Assembly: GCA_017961015.1 (NCBI GenBank)
Contig: JAGCYC010000007.1
Coordinates: 1-49,558, forward strand
DNA length: 49,558 nt
Reading direction: 5' to 3'
DNA from: Bacteroidales bacterium
Lineage (GTDB): Bacteria > Bacteroidota > Bacteroidia > Bacteroidales > UBA932
Part shown: in pieces, positions 34,643 to 43,896 of the stretch
Position numbering within the stretch: the stretch's first letter is position 1
How the letters are laid out: each line of letters begins with the position of its first letter
The notes under the pieces: generated by a model
What the model saw: only the letters and a program-made list of their open reading frames with translations
Told to the model about the DNA's origin: nothing
Databases searched by the model: none
Made by a program: the position numbers and the translations under genes

Positions 34643-36639
34643 AAAAAACCGCTTTCGCGCTTATGCTGATGCTGTGTGTGATTCTTTGCCACGCCCAGGG
34701 ATATAAGGAACTGCCTCTCGGAAGCATCCGGGCATGCGGCTGGCTTCATGAGCAGCTTGTGCGGCAGGCCGACGGCCTCACGGGCCATCTGGACGAGGTG
34801 TACCCTCAGGTTATGGGACCTTCCAACGCCTGGCTCGGAGGAGACGGCGACGCCTGGGAACGCGGCCCCTATTGGATAGACGGCCTGCTCCCTCTTGCCT
34901 ATATACTTGACGACGAATGCCTTATAGCCAAGGCCCGCACCTGGGTAGAGGCAATCCTTTCCTCGCAGCAGGAAGACGGTTATCTGGGCCCTGCCCGGGA
35001 CAACCCCTTCGTATACGGCCTCCAGAGGGGCAAGTCGCACGACTGGTGGCCCAAGATGGTCGCCGTAAAGATTCTTAAGCAGTATTACATGGCTACCGGC
35101 GACTCCCGTGCAATAGACTGCCTCACGAATTACTTCCGTTACCAGTACGAGAATCTTTCCAAAACGCCCCTTGGCCACTGGTCCGGCTGGGGACGCTGGC
35201 GCGGCGGCGACAATCTGGATATAGTTTATTGGCTGTATGGCATAACGGGAGAGGACTGGCTGCAGGACCTTGGAAAACAGATACATGAGCAGACCGCGGA
35301 CTGGACGGCCATGTTCCTGGAGGGAGATATCTTTTACAGGCAGGGCAGCGTTCACTGTGTAAACCTTGCGCACGGTTTCAAGGAACCTCTGGTGTGGTGG
35401 CAGATTTCGCATGAGGATAAGGACCGCGAGGCCGCGGCAAAGGGTGCGGAAACCATCGGCAGTACCGTGGGAATCCCCAACGGCCTGTGGGCCGGGGACG
35501 AGATGCTTCACTGGGGCCATCCCAACCGTGGCAGCGAACTTTGTACTGCCGTGGAAATGATGTATTCGCTGGAAACCATGCTGCGTATAAGCGGCGACAT
35601 CCGCTGGGCCGACTGGCTGGAGCGCGTGGCCTACAATGCCCTTCCCGCCCAAGTGGACGACAAGTTCACCGCCAAACAGTATTTCCAGCAGACCAACCAG
35701 ATATCCTGCACGCGTACCATCCGGCCTTTTTCCACGCAGCACGACGGGACCGATGTCCTCTTTGGCACCCTGAACGGCTATCCCTGCTGCCTTTCGAACA
35801 TGCACCAGGGCTGGCCCAAGTTCACCCAGAACCTGTGGTACGAAAGTCCCGGCAAGGGACTGGCGGCGCTGGTGTATGCACCCTGCAGCGTATCGGCCAC
35901 TGTAGGCGGCGGCGTAAAGGTGAAAATTGAGGAATCTACCGCATATCCGTTCGTGGAAAGCGTATCGTTCCGCATTTCCTTCCCCGGCCGGAAGAAGGGA
36001 AAGGCAGTTTTCCCGCTCAGGCTCCGAATCCCCGCCTGGTGCACGGATGCAAGTGTGCAGCTGAACGGCAAAACGCTTGAGGTACAGGCGAATGATGGCA
36101 TAATAACGCTGGAACGGGAGTGGCGCGGCGGCGACATGCTTGTCCTTGACCTTCCCATGCACTTGGAAGTGGAAGAGGGCTACGACAAGGCCTGGTCTTT
36201 TGTGCGCGGCCCTTTGGTCTATGCGCTAAAGATGGAGGAAAAGTGGAACTGGACAAGCTTCGAGGGGCGCGACCGCTACTACGGGGAAGGCGCCTGGGAA
36301 GTGACATCGGCAACCCCCTGGAACTACTGTATAATGCGCGACAGTTTCCGGGCCGATTCCTGCGCCGTGGCCACCCGCCCGCCGGAAGGCTACCCCTGGA
36401 ACGTGGAGGCGGCGCCCGTCAGGATCCGCGTCCCCGCCCGCGTGCTGCCCCACTGGCAGGAGTATAACGGCTGCCCCGGCGACGTGGCGTTCTGGACCGA
36501 AGCCGGCGACGACACCGGCGATGCCTGCGTGATAGAGCTGGTCCCTTACGGCTGCACCACCCTGCGGATAGCGGCTTTTCCTACCCGCATAATCCCCTGG
36601 GACCGTGCCCACAGGGACAAATATGTGCTGCAGAATTAG
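34639..36639 (+). CDS. GH127-like (DUF1680) beta-L-arabinofuranosidase-type glycosidase
   Basis: 666 residues with signal peptide (MKKTAFALMLMLCVILCHAQG). An (alpha/alpha)6 barrel begins ELPLGSIRACGWL; SSQQEDGYLGP is typical of DUF1680. The catalytic and zinc elements of GH127 appear as Glu in CTAVEMMYSLE and the Cys pair in GYPCCLSNMHQGWPKF. A C-terminal beta domain follows (LRIPAWC, VRGPLVYALK). GH127 cleaves beta-L-arabinofuranosides, but the family (and GH146) is broad; no other arabinose gene is present here, so the substrate is open. The stop overlaps that of the convergent DUF5009 gene (TTAG). Confidence 0.8.
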   Translation: MKKTAFALMLMLCVILCHAQGYKELPLGSIRACGWLHEQLVRQADGLTGHLDEVYPQVMGPSNAWLGGDGDAWERGPYWIDGLLPLAYILDDECLIAKARTWVEAILSSQQEDGYLGPARDNPFVYGLQRGKSHDWWPKMVAVKILKQYYMATGDSRAIDCLTNYFRYQYENLSKTPLGHWSGWGRWRGGDNLDIVYWLYGITGEDWLQDLGKQIHEQTADWTAMFLEGDIFYRQGSVHCVNLAHGFKEPLVWWQISHEDKDREAAAKGAETIGSTVGIPNGLWAGDEMLHWGHPNRGSELCTAVEMMYSLETMLRISGDIRWADWLERVAYNALPAQVDDKFTAKQYFQQTNQISCTRTIRPFSTQHDGTDVLFGTLNGYPCCLSNMHQGWPKFTQNLWYESPGKGLAALVYAPCSVSATVGGGVKVKIEESTAYPFVESVSFRISFPGRKKGKAVFPLRLRIPAWCTDASVQLNGKTLEVQANDGIITLEREWRGGDMLVLDLPMHLEVEEGYDKAWSFVRGPLVYALKMEEKWNWTSFEGRDRYYGEGAWEVTSATPWNYCIMRDSFRADSCAVATRPPEGYPWNVEAAPVRIRVPARVLPHWQEYNGCPGDVAFWTEAGDDTGDACVIELVPYGCTTLRIAAFPTRIIPWDRAHRDKYVLQN

Positions 36640-37673
36640 AGTCTGATAAAGATCTTTCGTCTGTATAGCGGCAGAACCACAAGGTATATTGCCAGCACCC
36701 CGCACAGCGCGTAAAGCAGCGAAGTCCAGGGCGTACTGCCCACTGCGCCCATTACGGCGGCCTTCCAGCCGCTTGCATGCATTGCCCATACAATTACGTT
36801 GCACAGCAGGAAGCAAAGGATGGCATTGGAGCCGAACACCTTCCAGAATCCGGTGTGCTTCCAGACTCCCTTTTCGTCTATAAGATAGTGGAAGGCGCTT
36901 AGCAGAAGGGTTGCAATGCCGCAGGCTACCAGCACGAAGGAAGGCGACCATACTTTCTTGTTAAGGGGCAGTATCCAAAGCAGAAGCAGCCCGCCCGAAA
37001 GCATGAGTGCCGCGGCGGTGTCCATGCGGCGGAAATCCTTGTTCACCAGCCACTTGCCAACTATAAAACCAATAAGTGTATGCGCCACTGCAGGCAGGGT
37101 GGACAGGATGCCTTCGGGGTCTATCCCGTTGTCCAGCCTGTATACGTGGCCGGGGCCCAGAATGGCGGCGTCCACGCGTGCGAGAATGTTCTCGGGGCCA
37201 TATACATAGCCCTTTCCAAGCAGCAGTAAGGCGCCGTACGCGACAAGGATTGCGCTTACTGTCCAGCCCGTCCATTTGTGCGGGACGGTGCACACAATGA
37301 GGGCCGATATGCCGTAGCACAGGGCAAGCCGCTGGAGAATGCCCATGGCCCTTATACCCTCGAGGCCCCAGGTGCCGCGGAAAACGCCCTTGGAAATCCA
37401 GTTGCACACAAGGCCTATTCCAAACAGAAGCAAAAAGCGCTTGAGAACCTTCCACGACAGATGGAAGCCGGACCTGCTCATGGACAGGAACATGGAAACT
37501 CCCATCACGAATACGAAGGTGGGGAAGATGATGTCGGTGGGGGTCATTCCGTTCCACAGGGCATGTTCCAGAGGTGCAAAAGGCTTACAGCCCGGATTGT
37601 CTACAACAAGCATGAAAGCCATGGTCATGCCGCGGAGCACGTCTACACATTCGATCCTTTTCATAGTTTTCAT
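36636..37673 (-). CDS. HGSNAT-like / DUF5009 membrane acyltransferase
   Basis: 345 residues from the ATG at 37673 (an alternative at 37664 gives 342). About ten hydrophobic helices. The N-terminus RIECVDVLRGMTMAFMLVVDNPG and LEHALWNGMTPTDIIFPTFVFVMG match the heparan-alpha-glucosaminide N-acetyltransferase group; the His in LEHALWNG is the expected acetyl-accepting residue. In lysosomes HGSNAT acetylates terminal alpha-GlcN so that NAGLU (GH89) can cut it; here a GH89 is encoded in the same region. It probably moves acetyl groups across the inner membrane onto a periplasmic sugar. The -7 box ends 4 nt before this ATG. Confidence 0.8.
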   Translation of the reverse strand: MKTMKRIECVDVLRGMTMAFMLVVDNPGCKPFAPLEHALWNGMTPTDIIFPTFVFVMGVSMFLSMSRSGFHLSWKVLKRFLLLFGIGLVCNWISKGVFRGTWGLEGIRAMGILQRLALCYGISALIVCTVPHKWTGWTVSAILVAYGALLLLGKGYVYGPENILARVDAAILGPGHVYRLDNGIDPEGILSTLPAVAHTLIGFIVGKWLVNKDFRRMDTAAALMLSGGLLLLWILPLNKKVWSPSFVLVACGIATLLLSAFHYLIDEKGVWKHTGFWKVFGSNAILCFLLCNVIVWAMHASGWKAAVMGAVGSTPWTSLLYALCGVLAIYLVVLPLYRRKIFIRL

Positions 37674-37677
37674 ATCG

Positions 37678-37685
37678 CAAAAATA
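37678..37685 (-). promoter_or_regulatory. -7 box of the DUF5009 gene, predicted leaderless
   Basis: TATTTTTG on the minus strand, followed by CGAT and then ATG at 37673. If ATG 37664 is used instead, the leader would be about 9 nt. The -33 side is weak. Confidence 0.5.
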
Positions 37686-37709
37686 ATCAAAAATTAGATA
37701 AGTTCTTGC

Positions 37710-37717
37710 TATATTTG
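37710..37717 (+). promoter_or_regulatory. -7 box of the second glycosyltransferase gene, predicted leaderless
   Basis: TATATTTG followed by CGTG and ATG at 37722. Divergent from the DUF5009 promoter within a 48-nt intergenic region. The -33 side is weak. Confidence 0.5.
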
Positions 37718-37721
37718 CGTG

Positions 37722-38591
37722 ATGAAAAAAGTATTGGTTGTAATAGTGACCTACAACGGCATGCGCTGGCTTGCGCGTTGCCTGGACTCCGTCGCCGGCA
37801 AGGCCGATGTCTTTGCAGTGGACAACGACTCCACCGACGGCAGCGCGGATTTCGTGCAGTCCCGCTGCCCGGGAGCGCATCTTGTGCGAAGCGCCGAAAA
37901 CCTTGGCTTTACCGCCGCCAACAACCTGGGCTTCGAACGTGCCCTGGAAAAAGGCTACGACTACGTATACCTGATGAACCAGGACGCCTGGCTGCAGGAA
38001 GATACGCTGGACACGCTTGTCTGTGCGGCCGAACGCAATCCCGCCTATGCCGTCCTGAGCCCCCTGCAGATGACTGGGGACCTGAGTGCAATGGACCCTT
38101 CCTTTGCAAAGCTTTACCCTTCTTCCAGGGAAGGAGAAGTGCTTGAGGTAAAAAGGGTTATGGCCGCCCATTGGCTCGTAAGGGCCGATGCCCTCCGTCA
38201 GGTGGGCCCCTTTGCCGATATCTTCCCTCTCTACGGCCAGGACGACAACTGGTGCGCAAGGGCCCGTTTCCTTGGCTGGAAGGTGGGAATAGTTCCCGGG
38301 GCCCGTGCGGTCCACGACAGGGCCCAGAGGAAGGAACCTCTTGAAAAACTAGTGTTCCGCAATTACCGGATGGGGGCGCTCCTCAGGTTTGCTCATCCCG
38401 GAATCCCGCTTTTGGCATCGGCCCTTTGGCTCCCGCTTTTTACATTGGTAAAGTGCATTCGCTGGAAGTCTCTTCTTCCCCTGAGGACTTTCCCGGCTGT
38501 GGTGAAGGACATTCCCCAGGCGCGGGCACTGCGCTCCCGCACGCGTGAGGCACGCCGCGCCCGGGTGCACGCTTGCAAGTGTGGCAAGTAA
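37722..38591 (+). CDS. Glycosyltransferase family 2 (rhamnosyltransferase-like)
   Basis: 289 residues. The ATG at 37722 is preferred over the GTG at 37719. Motifs in order: VVIVTYNGMRWLARCLDSV, AVDNDSTDGS, ENLGFTAANNLGFERA, VYLMNQDAWLQ (DxD equivalent), HWLVRADALRQVGPF and YGQDDNWCARARFLGWKVG. A C-terminal hydrophobic segment (ASALWLPLFTLVKCI) probably anchors it to the membrane. Likely adds a sugar in cell-surface polysaccharide synthesis; donor unknown. It is complete, unlike the enzyme at the left edge. It is followed 31 nt later by secA, which has its own promoter. Confidence 0.9.
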   Translation: MKKVLVVIVTYNGMRWLARCLDSVAGKADVFAVDNDSTDGSADFVQSRCPGAHLVRSAENLGFTAANNLGFERALEKGYDYVYLMNQDAWLQEDTLDTLVCAAERNPAYAVLSPLQMTGDLSAMDPSFAKLYPSSREGEVLEVKRVMAAHWLVRADALRQVGPFADIFPLYGQDDNWCARARFLGWKVGIVPGARAVHDRAQRKEPLEKLVFRNYRMGALLRFAHPGIPLLASALWLPLFTLVKCIRWKSLLPLRTFPAVVKDIPQARALRSRTREARRARVHACKCGK

Positions 38592-38603
38592 TTGTTATAT
38601 TTG
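38573..38603 (+). promoter_or_regulatory. Promoter of the secA operon
   Basis: TTG (38573-38575), 20-nt spacer, TATATTTG (38596-38603), with the -33 box inside the end of the glycosyltransferase gene. The leader is about 15 nt before ATG 38623. Confidence 0.7.
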
Positions 38604-38622
38604 TAGGTTTTAACGTTAGATT

Positions 38623-41600
38623 ATGGCATTAGCAGACATATTGAAAAAAATCTTCGGTAGCAAGAGCGACCGGGATATGAAACAGATACGCCCCATTCTG
38701 GACAAGATACTGGCGGCGTATCCGGAAATAGACGCCCTTTCGAACGACGCCCTGCGTGAGCGCAGCGCCGCCATCAGGCAGAAGATTGCCGATGTGGAAA
38801 AGCCCTTCGAGGACCGTATAGCAGAGATCAAGGCCACGCTGGAGCAGGATATCCCCATCTCCCAGAAGGAGGCTCTCGCCACCGAGAGCGACAAGCTGGT
38901 AAAGGACGAGGACGAGGCCATCGAGGCCGTCCTGAACGAGGTCCTTCCCGAGGCTTTCGCCATTATGAAGAGCACCGCCCGCCGCTTTGCGCAGAACCCC
39001 GTCATCGAGGTTACGGCATCGGCCTTTGACAAGGAGCTGGCGGCTGCCGGAAAGGAATTCGTCCAGATAGAGAGCCGTGACGGCCGCGAGGTGGCCCTGT
39101 GGCAGAACCACTGGATCGCCGGCGGAAACGAGATAACCTGGGATATGGTGCACTACGACGTGCAGCTTATCGGCGGCATAGTCCTGCATCAGGGAAAGAT
39201 TGCCGAAATGGCAACCGGTGAAGGTAAGACCCTGGTTGCAACCCTCCCGGTGTTCCTGAACGCACTTGCCGGAAAGGGCGTGCACGTGGTTACCTTGAAC
39301 GAATACCTGTCCAAGCGTGACTCGGAGTGGATGGGCCCGCTGTACCAGTTCCACGGCCTTAGCGTGGACTGCATAGACAAGCATCAGCCCAACTCCGACG
39401 AGCGCAAGCGCGCCTACAACTGCGACATCAGCTTCGGCACCAACAACGAATTCGGTTTCGACTACCTTAGGGACAATATGGCGGTGCGCCAGAGCGACCT
39501 CGTGCAGCGTAAGCATCACTTCGCCATAGTGGACGAGGTTGACTCCGTTCTCATCGACGATGCCCGTACGCCCCTCATCATTTCCGGTCCTATGGGTAAG
39601 GCCTCCGGCGACGAACAGTTTATGGAGTACCGTCCCTATGTGGAGAACCTGTACAACAAGCAGCGCGCCCTGGTGAACAGCACCCTGAACGAGGCCAAGA
39701 AGGCCATTGCCGCCGGCGACGAAGCCGAGGGCGGGAAGCTCCTGCTCCGCTGCCACAAGGGACTTCCCAAATACCAGCCGCTTATCAAGTTCCTCTCCGA
39801 GCAGGGTATGAAAGCCCTCCTCCAGAAGGCCGAGAACTACTATATGCAGGACAACGAAAGGGAGATGCCGGTAGTTACCGACGAGCTCTATTTCGTAATC
39901 TCCGAGGTGCAGAACACCGTGGATATGACCGATAAGGGCCACGAGGTACTTGCCCAGAGCGTGAACGATCCCAATTTCTTCGTCCTGCCGGATATGGGAA
40001 CTGCAATTGCCGAGATTACCCACGACGCTTCGCTCTCTCCCGCCCAAAAGGCCGAGAAGAAGGATGCCCTGATGGAGGACTTCTCCCTCAAGAGCGAGCG
40101 TGTGCACACTGTTATCCAGCTCCTCAAGGCCTACGCGATGTTCACCAAGGACATCGACTACATCATCGTGGACAACAAGGTGAAGATCGTGGACGAGCAG
40201 ACCGGCCGTATTATGGAGGGCCGCCGCTGGTCGGACGGACTGCACCAGGCCGTGGAAGCCAAGGAGAATGTGAAGGTGGAGGCCGCAACCCAGACTTTCG
40301 CCACCATCACCCTGCAGAACTACTTCAGGATGTACCACAAGCTCTCGGGTATGACGGGTACCGCCGAAACCGAGGCCGGTGAGTTCTGGAGCATCTATAA
40401 GCTTGACGTGGTGGTTATCCCCACCAACCGTCCCGTCATCCGCGACGACCAGGACGATATCGTTTACAAGACCAAGAAGGGCAAGTACAACGCTGTCATC
40501 GAGCGCGTGGTGGAACTCTCCAAGGCCGGACGTCCCGTCCTTGTGGGTACCACCGACGTTGAAACGTCCGAGCTCCTCGCCCGTATGATGAAGCTCCGCG
40601 GCCTGCATCCGAATGTGCTGAACGCCAAGGAGCATGCCCGTGAGGCCGAAATAGTTGCCCAGGCGGGCCAGAGCGGCAAGGTTACCATCGCCACCAATAT
40701 GGCCGGCCGAGGCACGGATATCAAGCTTACTCCCGAAGTTAAGGAGGCCGGCGGACTCGCCATTATCGGCACATCCCGCCACGACAGCCGCCGCGTGGAC
40801 CGTCAGCTCCGAGGCCGTGCCGGCCGTCAGGGAGACCCCGGTTCATCCACTTTCTACATTTCCCTGGAGGACGACCTTATGCGTAAGTTCGGTTCCGAGC
40901 GTATCGCGGGAATCGTGGACCGTATGGGAATAGGTGAGGACGAGGCCCTGGTATCCGGAATGCTCTCCGGCGCTATCGAAACCGCCCAGAAGAAGGTGGA
41001 GGAGAATCACTTTGGCTACCGCAAGCGCACCCTGGAATACGACGATGTGATGAACTATCAGCGCGAGGCCGTATATGCCCGCCGCCGCAATGCCCTTTCC
41101 GGCGAACGCATCGAGATCGATGTCCAGAATATGATGACGGACACCGCCAGCATCCTGACGGACCAGGCGGAGGGTATGTCTTATGCCGATTTCGAGGAAT
41201 TCGTGATAGCCAAGCTCTCGATAGACCTCGGCTTTGACGAGGAGTTCTACAATTCGGCCAAGCCCAACGAGATTGCCCGCAAGCTCACCGAGCATATGCA
41301 GGAGGTCTACACCCGCCGTATGGACACTATGATCCAGAAGGTGAATCCCATCATCAAGACCGTGTACGAGAAGCAGGGTTCGATGTACGAGAACATCGCC
41401 ATCCCCATCTCGGACGGCAAACGCCAGCTGAATCTCTCCGTCAACCTGAAGAAGGCCTACGAGACCGAATCGCGCGAGATTGCCAAGGCCCTCAGCCGCA
41501 GCATCATCCTGTACAACATAGACGAGTACTGGAAGCAGCATCTGCGCGATATGGACGACCTCCGTCAGAGCGTGCAGAACGCCGCCTACGAGCAGAAGGA

Positions 41601-41922
41601 TCCTCTGGTGGTGTACAAGCTGGAAAGCTACAACCTCTTCACCCAGATGCTGGAGCAGCTTAACGAGGCTGTCCTGGCCTTCCTCCTGAGGGCTTTCATT
41701 CCGCTCCGCGACGCTGCCGATGCCCGTGAGGCCCGTCCGGCCCAGCAGCCGCGCCGCGACCTCCAGCAGATGCGCACGAACGATCCTTCGCAGCTGAGCA
41801 CCAACGGCGAGCAGCGCGCCCGCACTCCCATCCGTGTGGACAAGAAGGTGGGCCGCAACGATCCCTGCCCCTGCGGCAGCGGCCTGAAGTACAAGAACTG
41901 TCACGGTAAAGGAATAGTATAG
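38623..41922 (+). CDS. secA: Preprotein translocase ATPase SecA
   Basis: 1099 residues, typical of Bacteroidota, whose SecA is longer than the E. coli protein. Walker A in [18 protein letters not shown]-type box in [16 protein letters not shown], helicase motifs in [12 protein letters not shown] and [15 protein letters not shown]. The C-terminus has the zinc-binding SecB/lipid-contact motif [19 protein letters not shown]. It drives export of unfolded preproteins through SecYEG, including all the signal-peptide-bearing PUL proteins here. It heads an operon with bactofilin, rhaD and a PCMD lipoprotein. Long open frames on the opposite strand are shadows. Confidence 0.99.
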   Translation: MALADILKKIFGSKSDRDMKQIRPILDKILAAYPEIDALSNDALRERSAAIRQKIADVEKPFEDRIAEIKATLEQDIPISQKEALATESDKLVKDEDEAIEAVLNEVLPEAFAIMKSTARRFAQNPVIEVTASAFDKELAAAGKEFVQIESRDGREVALWQNHWIAGGNEITWDMVHYDVQLIGGIVLHQGKIAEMATGEGKTLVATLPVFLNALAGKGVHVVTLNEYLSKRDSEWMGPLYQFHGLSVDCIDKHQPNSDERKRAYNCDISFGTNNEFGFDYLRDNMAVRQSDLVQRKHHFAIVDEVDSVLIDDARTPLIISGPMGKASGDEQFMEYRPYVENLYNKQRALVNSTLNEAKKAIAAGDEAEGGKLLLRCHKGLPKYQPLIKFLSEQGMKALLQKAENYYMQDNEREMPVVTDELYFVISEVQNTVDMTDKGHEVLAQSVNDPNFFVLPDMGTAIAEITHDASLSPAQKAEKKDALMEDFSLKSERVHTVIQLLKAYAMFTKDIDYIIVDNKVKIVDEQTGRIMEGRRWSDGLHQAVEAKENVKVEAATQTFATITLQNYFRMYHKLSGMTGTAETEAGEFWSIYKLDVVVIPTNRPVIRDDQDDIVYKTKKGKYNAVIERVVELSKAGRPVLVGTTDVETSELLARMMKLRGLHPNVLNAKEHAREAEIVAQAGQSGKVTIATNMAGRGTDIKLTPEVKEAGGLAIIGTSRHDSRRVDRQLRGRAGRQGDPGSSTFYISLEDDLMRKFGSERIAGIVDRMGIGEDEALVSGMLSGAIETAQKKVEENHFGYRKRTLEYDDVMNYQREAVYARRRNALSGERIEIDVQNMMTDTASILTDQAEGMSYADFEEFVIAKLSIDLGFDEEFYNSAKPNEIARKLTEHMQEVYTRRMDTMIQKVNPIIKTVYEKQGSMYENIAIPISDGKRQLNLSVNLKKAYETESREIAKALSRSIILYNIDEYWKQHLRDMDDLRQSVQNAAYEQKDPLVVYKLESYNLFTQMLEQLNEAVLAFLLRAFIPLRDAADAREARPAQQPRRDLQQMRTNDPSQLSTNGEQRARTPIRVDKKVGRNDPCPCGSGLKYKNCHGKGIV

Positions 41923-41924
41923 CT

Positions 41925-42323
41925 ATGTCAAACAAAATGGAAAATACAGTAAGCGTAAACGATGTGTCCCGCATCAGCGCGGGCTCCTTATTCAAGGGCG
42001 AGATCCAGTCTCCCAACGATATCCGCATCGACGGCACCTTCGAGGGCAAGGTAATCTCCAAGGGCCGTGTGGTAGTAGGGGAGAAGGCCATTGTCATCGG
42101 TGACATCATCTGCCAGAATGTAGACCTGTGCGGCAGTATGAAGGGTAACTTCTTCGTTAAGGACACCCTCACTCTCAAGAGTGGCTGCACCGTAGACGGC
42201 GACCTCCACATCAAGCGCCTCCAGGTAGAGCTGGGCGCCCGTTTCAACGGCAACTGCCGTATGATCACCGAGGCCGAATTCGACAAAATCGCCGGTGCTC
42301 CCGCACCTGCCCCTGTCAAATAG
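41925..42323 (+). CDS. Bactofilin (polymer-forming cytoskeletal protein)
   Basis: 132 residues: a short flexible N-terminus, a central beta-helix (LFKGEIQSPNDIRIDGTFEGKV, VVVGEKAIVIGDI, LTLKSGCTVDGDLHIKRLQVE) and a Pro/Ala-rich tail. It is the standard bactofilin length. It self-assembles into membrane-associated filaments involved in cell shape, envelope growth or localisation of partner proteins. It starts 2 nt after the secA stop (TAG-CT-ATG), so it is co-translated with secA. No obvious peptidase partner lies nearby. Confidence 0.93.
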   Translation: MSNKMENTVSVNDVSRISAGSLFKGEIQSPNDIRIDGTFEGKVISKGRVVVGEKAIVIGDIICQNVDLCGSMKGNFFVKDTLTLKSGCTVDGDLHIKRLQVELGARFNGNCRMITEAEFDKIAGAPAPAPVK

Positions 42324-42325
42324 CT

Positions 42326-43138
42326 ATGGCCAGCGTACTGGACTCCCGCGAGGCTCTCTCGCAGCAGATTGCCCAGGTTGCCGAGGTAGCCTCCTACCTC
42401 TGGCAAAAAGGCTGGGCGGAGCGCAATGGCGGCAATATCACCGTCAACGTAACTCCCTGGGCCGACGATGCCCTCCGCGCCCTCCCTGCCATAGCGGGAC
42501 CTTTTCCCATCGGCACGGAGGTCCCCAATCTGAAGGATTCCTACTTCTACGTGAAGGGAACGGGCAAAAGGATGCGTGACCTTGCCCGCCGTCCTATGGA
42601 AAACGGCGCCATCATCCGCGTCCTTCCCGACGGCCTTTCCTACGAGATTGTGGCCGATAATCCCGTTATGCCCACCTCTGAGCTGCCTTCGCACCTTGCA
42701 GTGCACGACTGGCTCATCCGCACGGGCTCTCCCTGCCGCGCCTCATTGCACACTCATCCTATCGAGCTGGTTGCTCTCACCCACAACCGCAAGTGGATGG
42801 ACAGCGATGCCGCCACCCGTATGCTTTGGTCGATGATTCCGGAAACCAAGGCTTTCTGCCCCAAGGGCCTTGGTATGGTCCCGTATATGCTCCCTTCCAG
42901 CACCGCCCTTGCCAAGGCCACGCTGGACACTCTGGCAAAGGATTATGACGTTGTGATGTGGGAAAAGCACGGTGTTTTTGCCGTGGATGTGGACATTATG
43001 GCTGCTTTCGACCAGATTGACGTGCTTAATAAATCGGCCCAGATATACCTGAGTGCCAAGGCGATGGGCTTTGAGCCCGAGGGTATGACGGACGCGCAGA
43101 TGAAGGAGATGAGCGTGGCTTTCCACCTTCCCAAGTAA
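42326..43138 (+). CDS. rhaD: Rhamnulose-1-phosphate aldolase (class II)
   Basis: 270 residues, the length of RhaD (E. coli 274). KGWAERNGGNITV, VPTSELPSHLAVHDWL, SLHTHPIELVALTHNR and KGLGMVPYMLPSS align with RhaD, with the zinc His residues in HTH and near VMWEKHGVFA and the Glu in TSELP. It cleaves L-rhamnulose-1-P (in many bacteria also L-fuculose-1-P) to lactaldehyde and DHAP. No rhamnose isomerase or kinase is near, but the fucP-fucI pair is 38 kb away, so it could supply the missing fucose aldolase step. It is 2 nt behind bactofilin with the same TAG-CT-ATG junction, an unusual operon partner for secA. Confidence 0.88.
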   Translation: MASVLDSREALSQQIAQVAEVASYLWQKGWAERNGGNITVNVTPWADDALRALPAIAGPFPIGTEVPNLKDSYFYVKGTGKRMRDLARRPMENGAIIRVLPDGLSYEIVADNPVMPTSELPSHLAVHDWLIRTGSPCRASLHTHPIELVALTHNRKWMDSDAATRMLWSMIPETKAFCPKGLGMVPYMLPSSTALAKATLDTLAKDYDVVMWEKHGVFAVDVDIMAAFDQIDVLNKSAQIYLSAKAMGFEPEGMTDAQMKEMSVAFHLPK

Positions 43139-43143
43139 AACTG

Positions 43144-43896
43144 ATGAAACGGACTTTATACCTTGCTGTCCTGCTGCTTCTCCCCCTGTCGGCTACAGCG
43201 CAGCAGCTCCCCAATATGAGCTTCGACTCGTGGACGCGCTCTTCCGGCGCGTGGTATCCCTATGCTTCCGACGCTCCCCAGTCGGACCGCGTATGGGACA
43301 GCGCCAACCGTGCCCTCCGCCTCCTGGGCATCAACGGCACGGTCCCGGAATACAGTCATCTGGCTGTCCCGGGCGAGGGAAAGGCTGCCTGCAAGATTAC
43401 GAGCCGCAATGTTATCTGGGCTTTCATTGCCGGCAATATCTACACGGGGCGTTTCGGCGGGATCGTGGATTTCAAGGGCGCCCTGCTATACTATGGCGTC
43501 CCTTTCAACGGCCGTCCCAAGTCCCTTTCGGGCTATCTTCACTACATCCCGGGCAAGGTGACTTTTGCCAAGGAACCTTATCTGGAAATGAAGGGTGAAC
43601 CGGATGTGGGCGGTGTGGAGGTTGTCCTTACGGACTGGTCGGAACCGCGATTCGTGAATACCGTGAATGGCAAGTTCGGGGACAAGGATTCGGATCCTAC
43701 AATCATCGGCCGGGGGGTCCTTCAGCTTCGCTACAACACCGGCGGCTACATCCACTTCACCGTCCCCATCGAGTACCGCGACTCCCGCACTCCTTCCTAT
43801 ATCGTCCTCTTCGGCGCTTCAAGTATGCTTGGTGAGTACTTTACCGGCAGCAGCGACAGCGTCCTGTATCTGGACGAACTCCAGTTCAACTATTAG
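43144..43896 (+). CDS. PCMD-domain (putative carbohydrate metabolism) secreted protein
   Basis: 250 residues with signal peptide MKRTLYLAVLLLLPLSATAQQ. The mature start LPNMSFDSWTRSSGAWYPY and later GYLHYIPGKVTFA, GGYIHFTVPIEYRD, PSYIVLFGASSMLGEYFTGSSDSVLYLDELQFNY match the PCMD family of Bacteroidota surface proteins, which have a carbohydrate-binding-like beta-sandwich. Function is not established. Last gene of the secA operon, 5 nt after rhaD. Its stop overlaps that of the convergent small gene (TTAG). Confidence 0.8.
   Translation: MKRTLYLAVLLLLPLSATAQQLPNMSFDSWTRSSGAWYPYASDAPQSDRVWDSANRALRLLGINGTVPEYSHLAVPGEGKAACKITSRNVIWAFIAGNIYTGRFGGIVDFKGALLYYGVPFNGRPKSLSGYLHYIPGKVTFAKEPYLEMKGEPDVGGVEVVLTDWSEPRFVNTVNGKFGDKDSDPTIIGRGVLQLRYNTGGYIHFTVPIEYRDSRTPSYIVLFGASSMLGEYFTGSSDSVLYLDELQFNY

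Noticed and set aside
38629-40782. 717-codon open frame antisense to secA
   Set aside because: Codon-bias shadow of a long GC-rich gene; repetitive Leu/His/Gly composition and no signal or domain.
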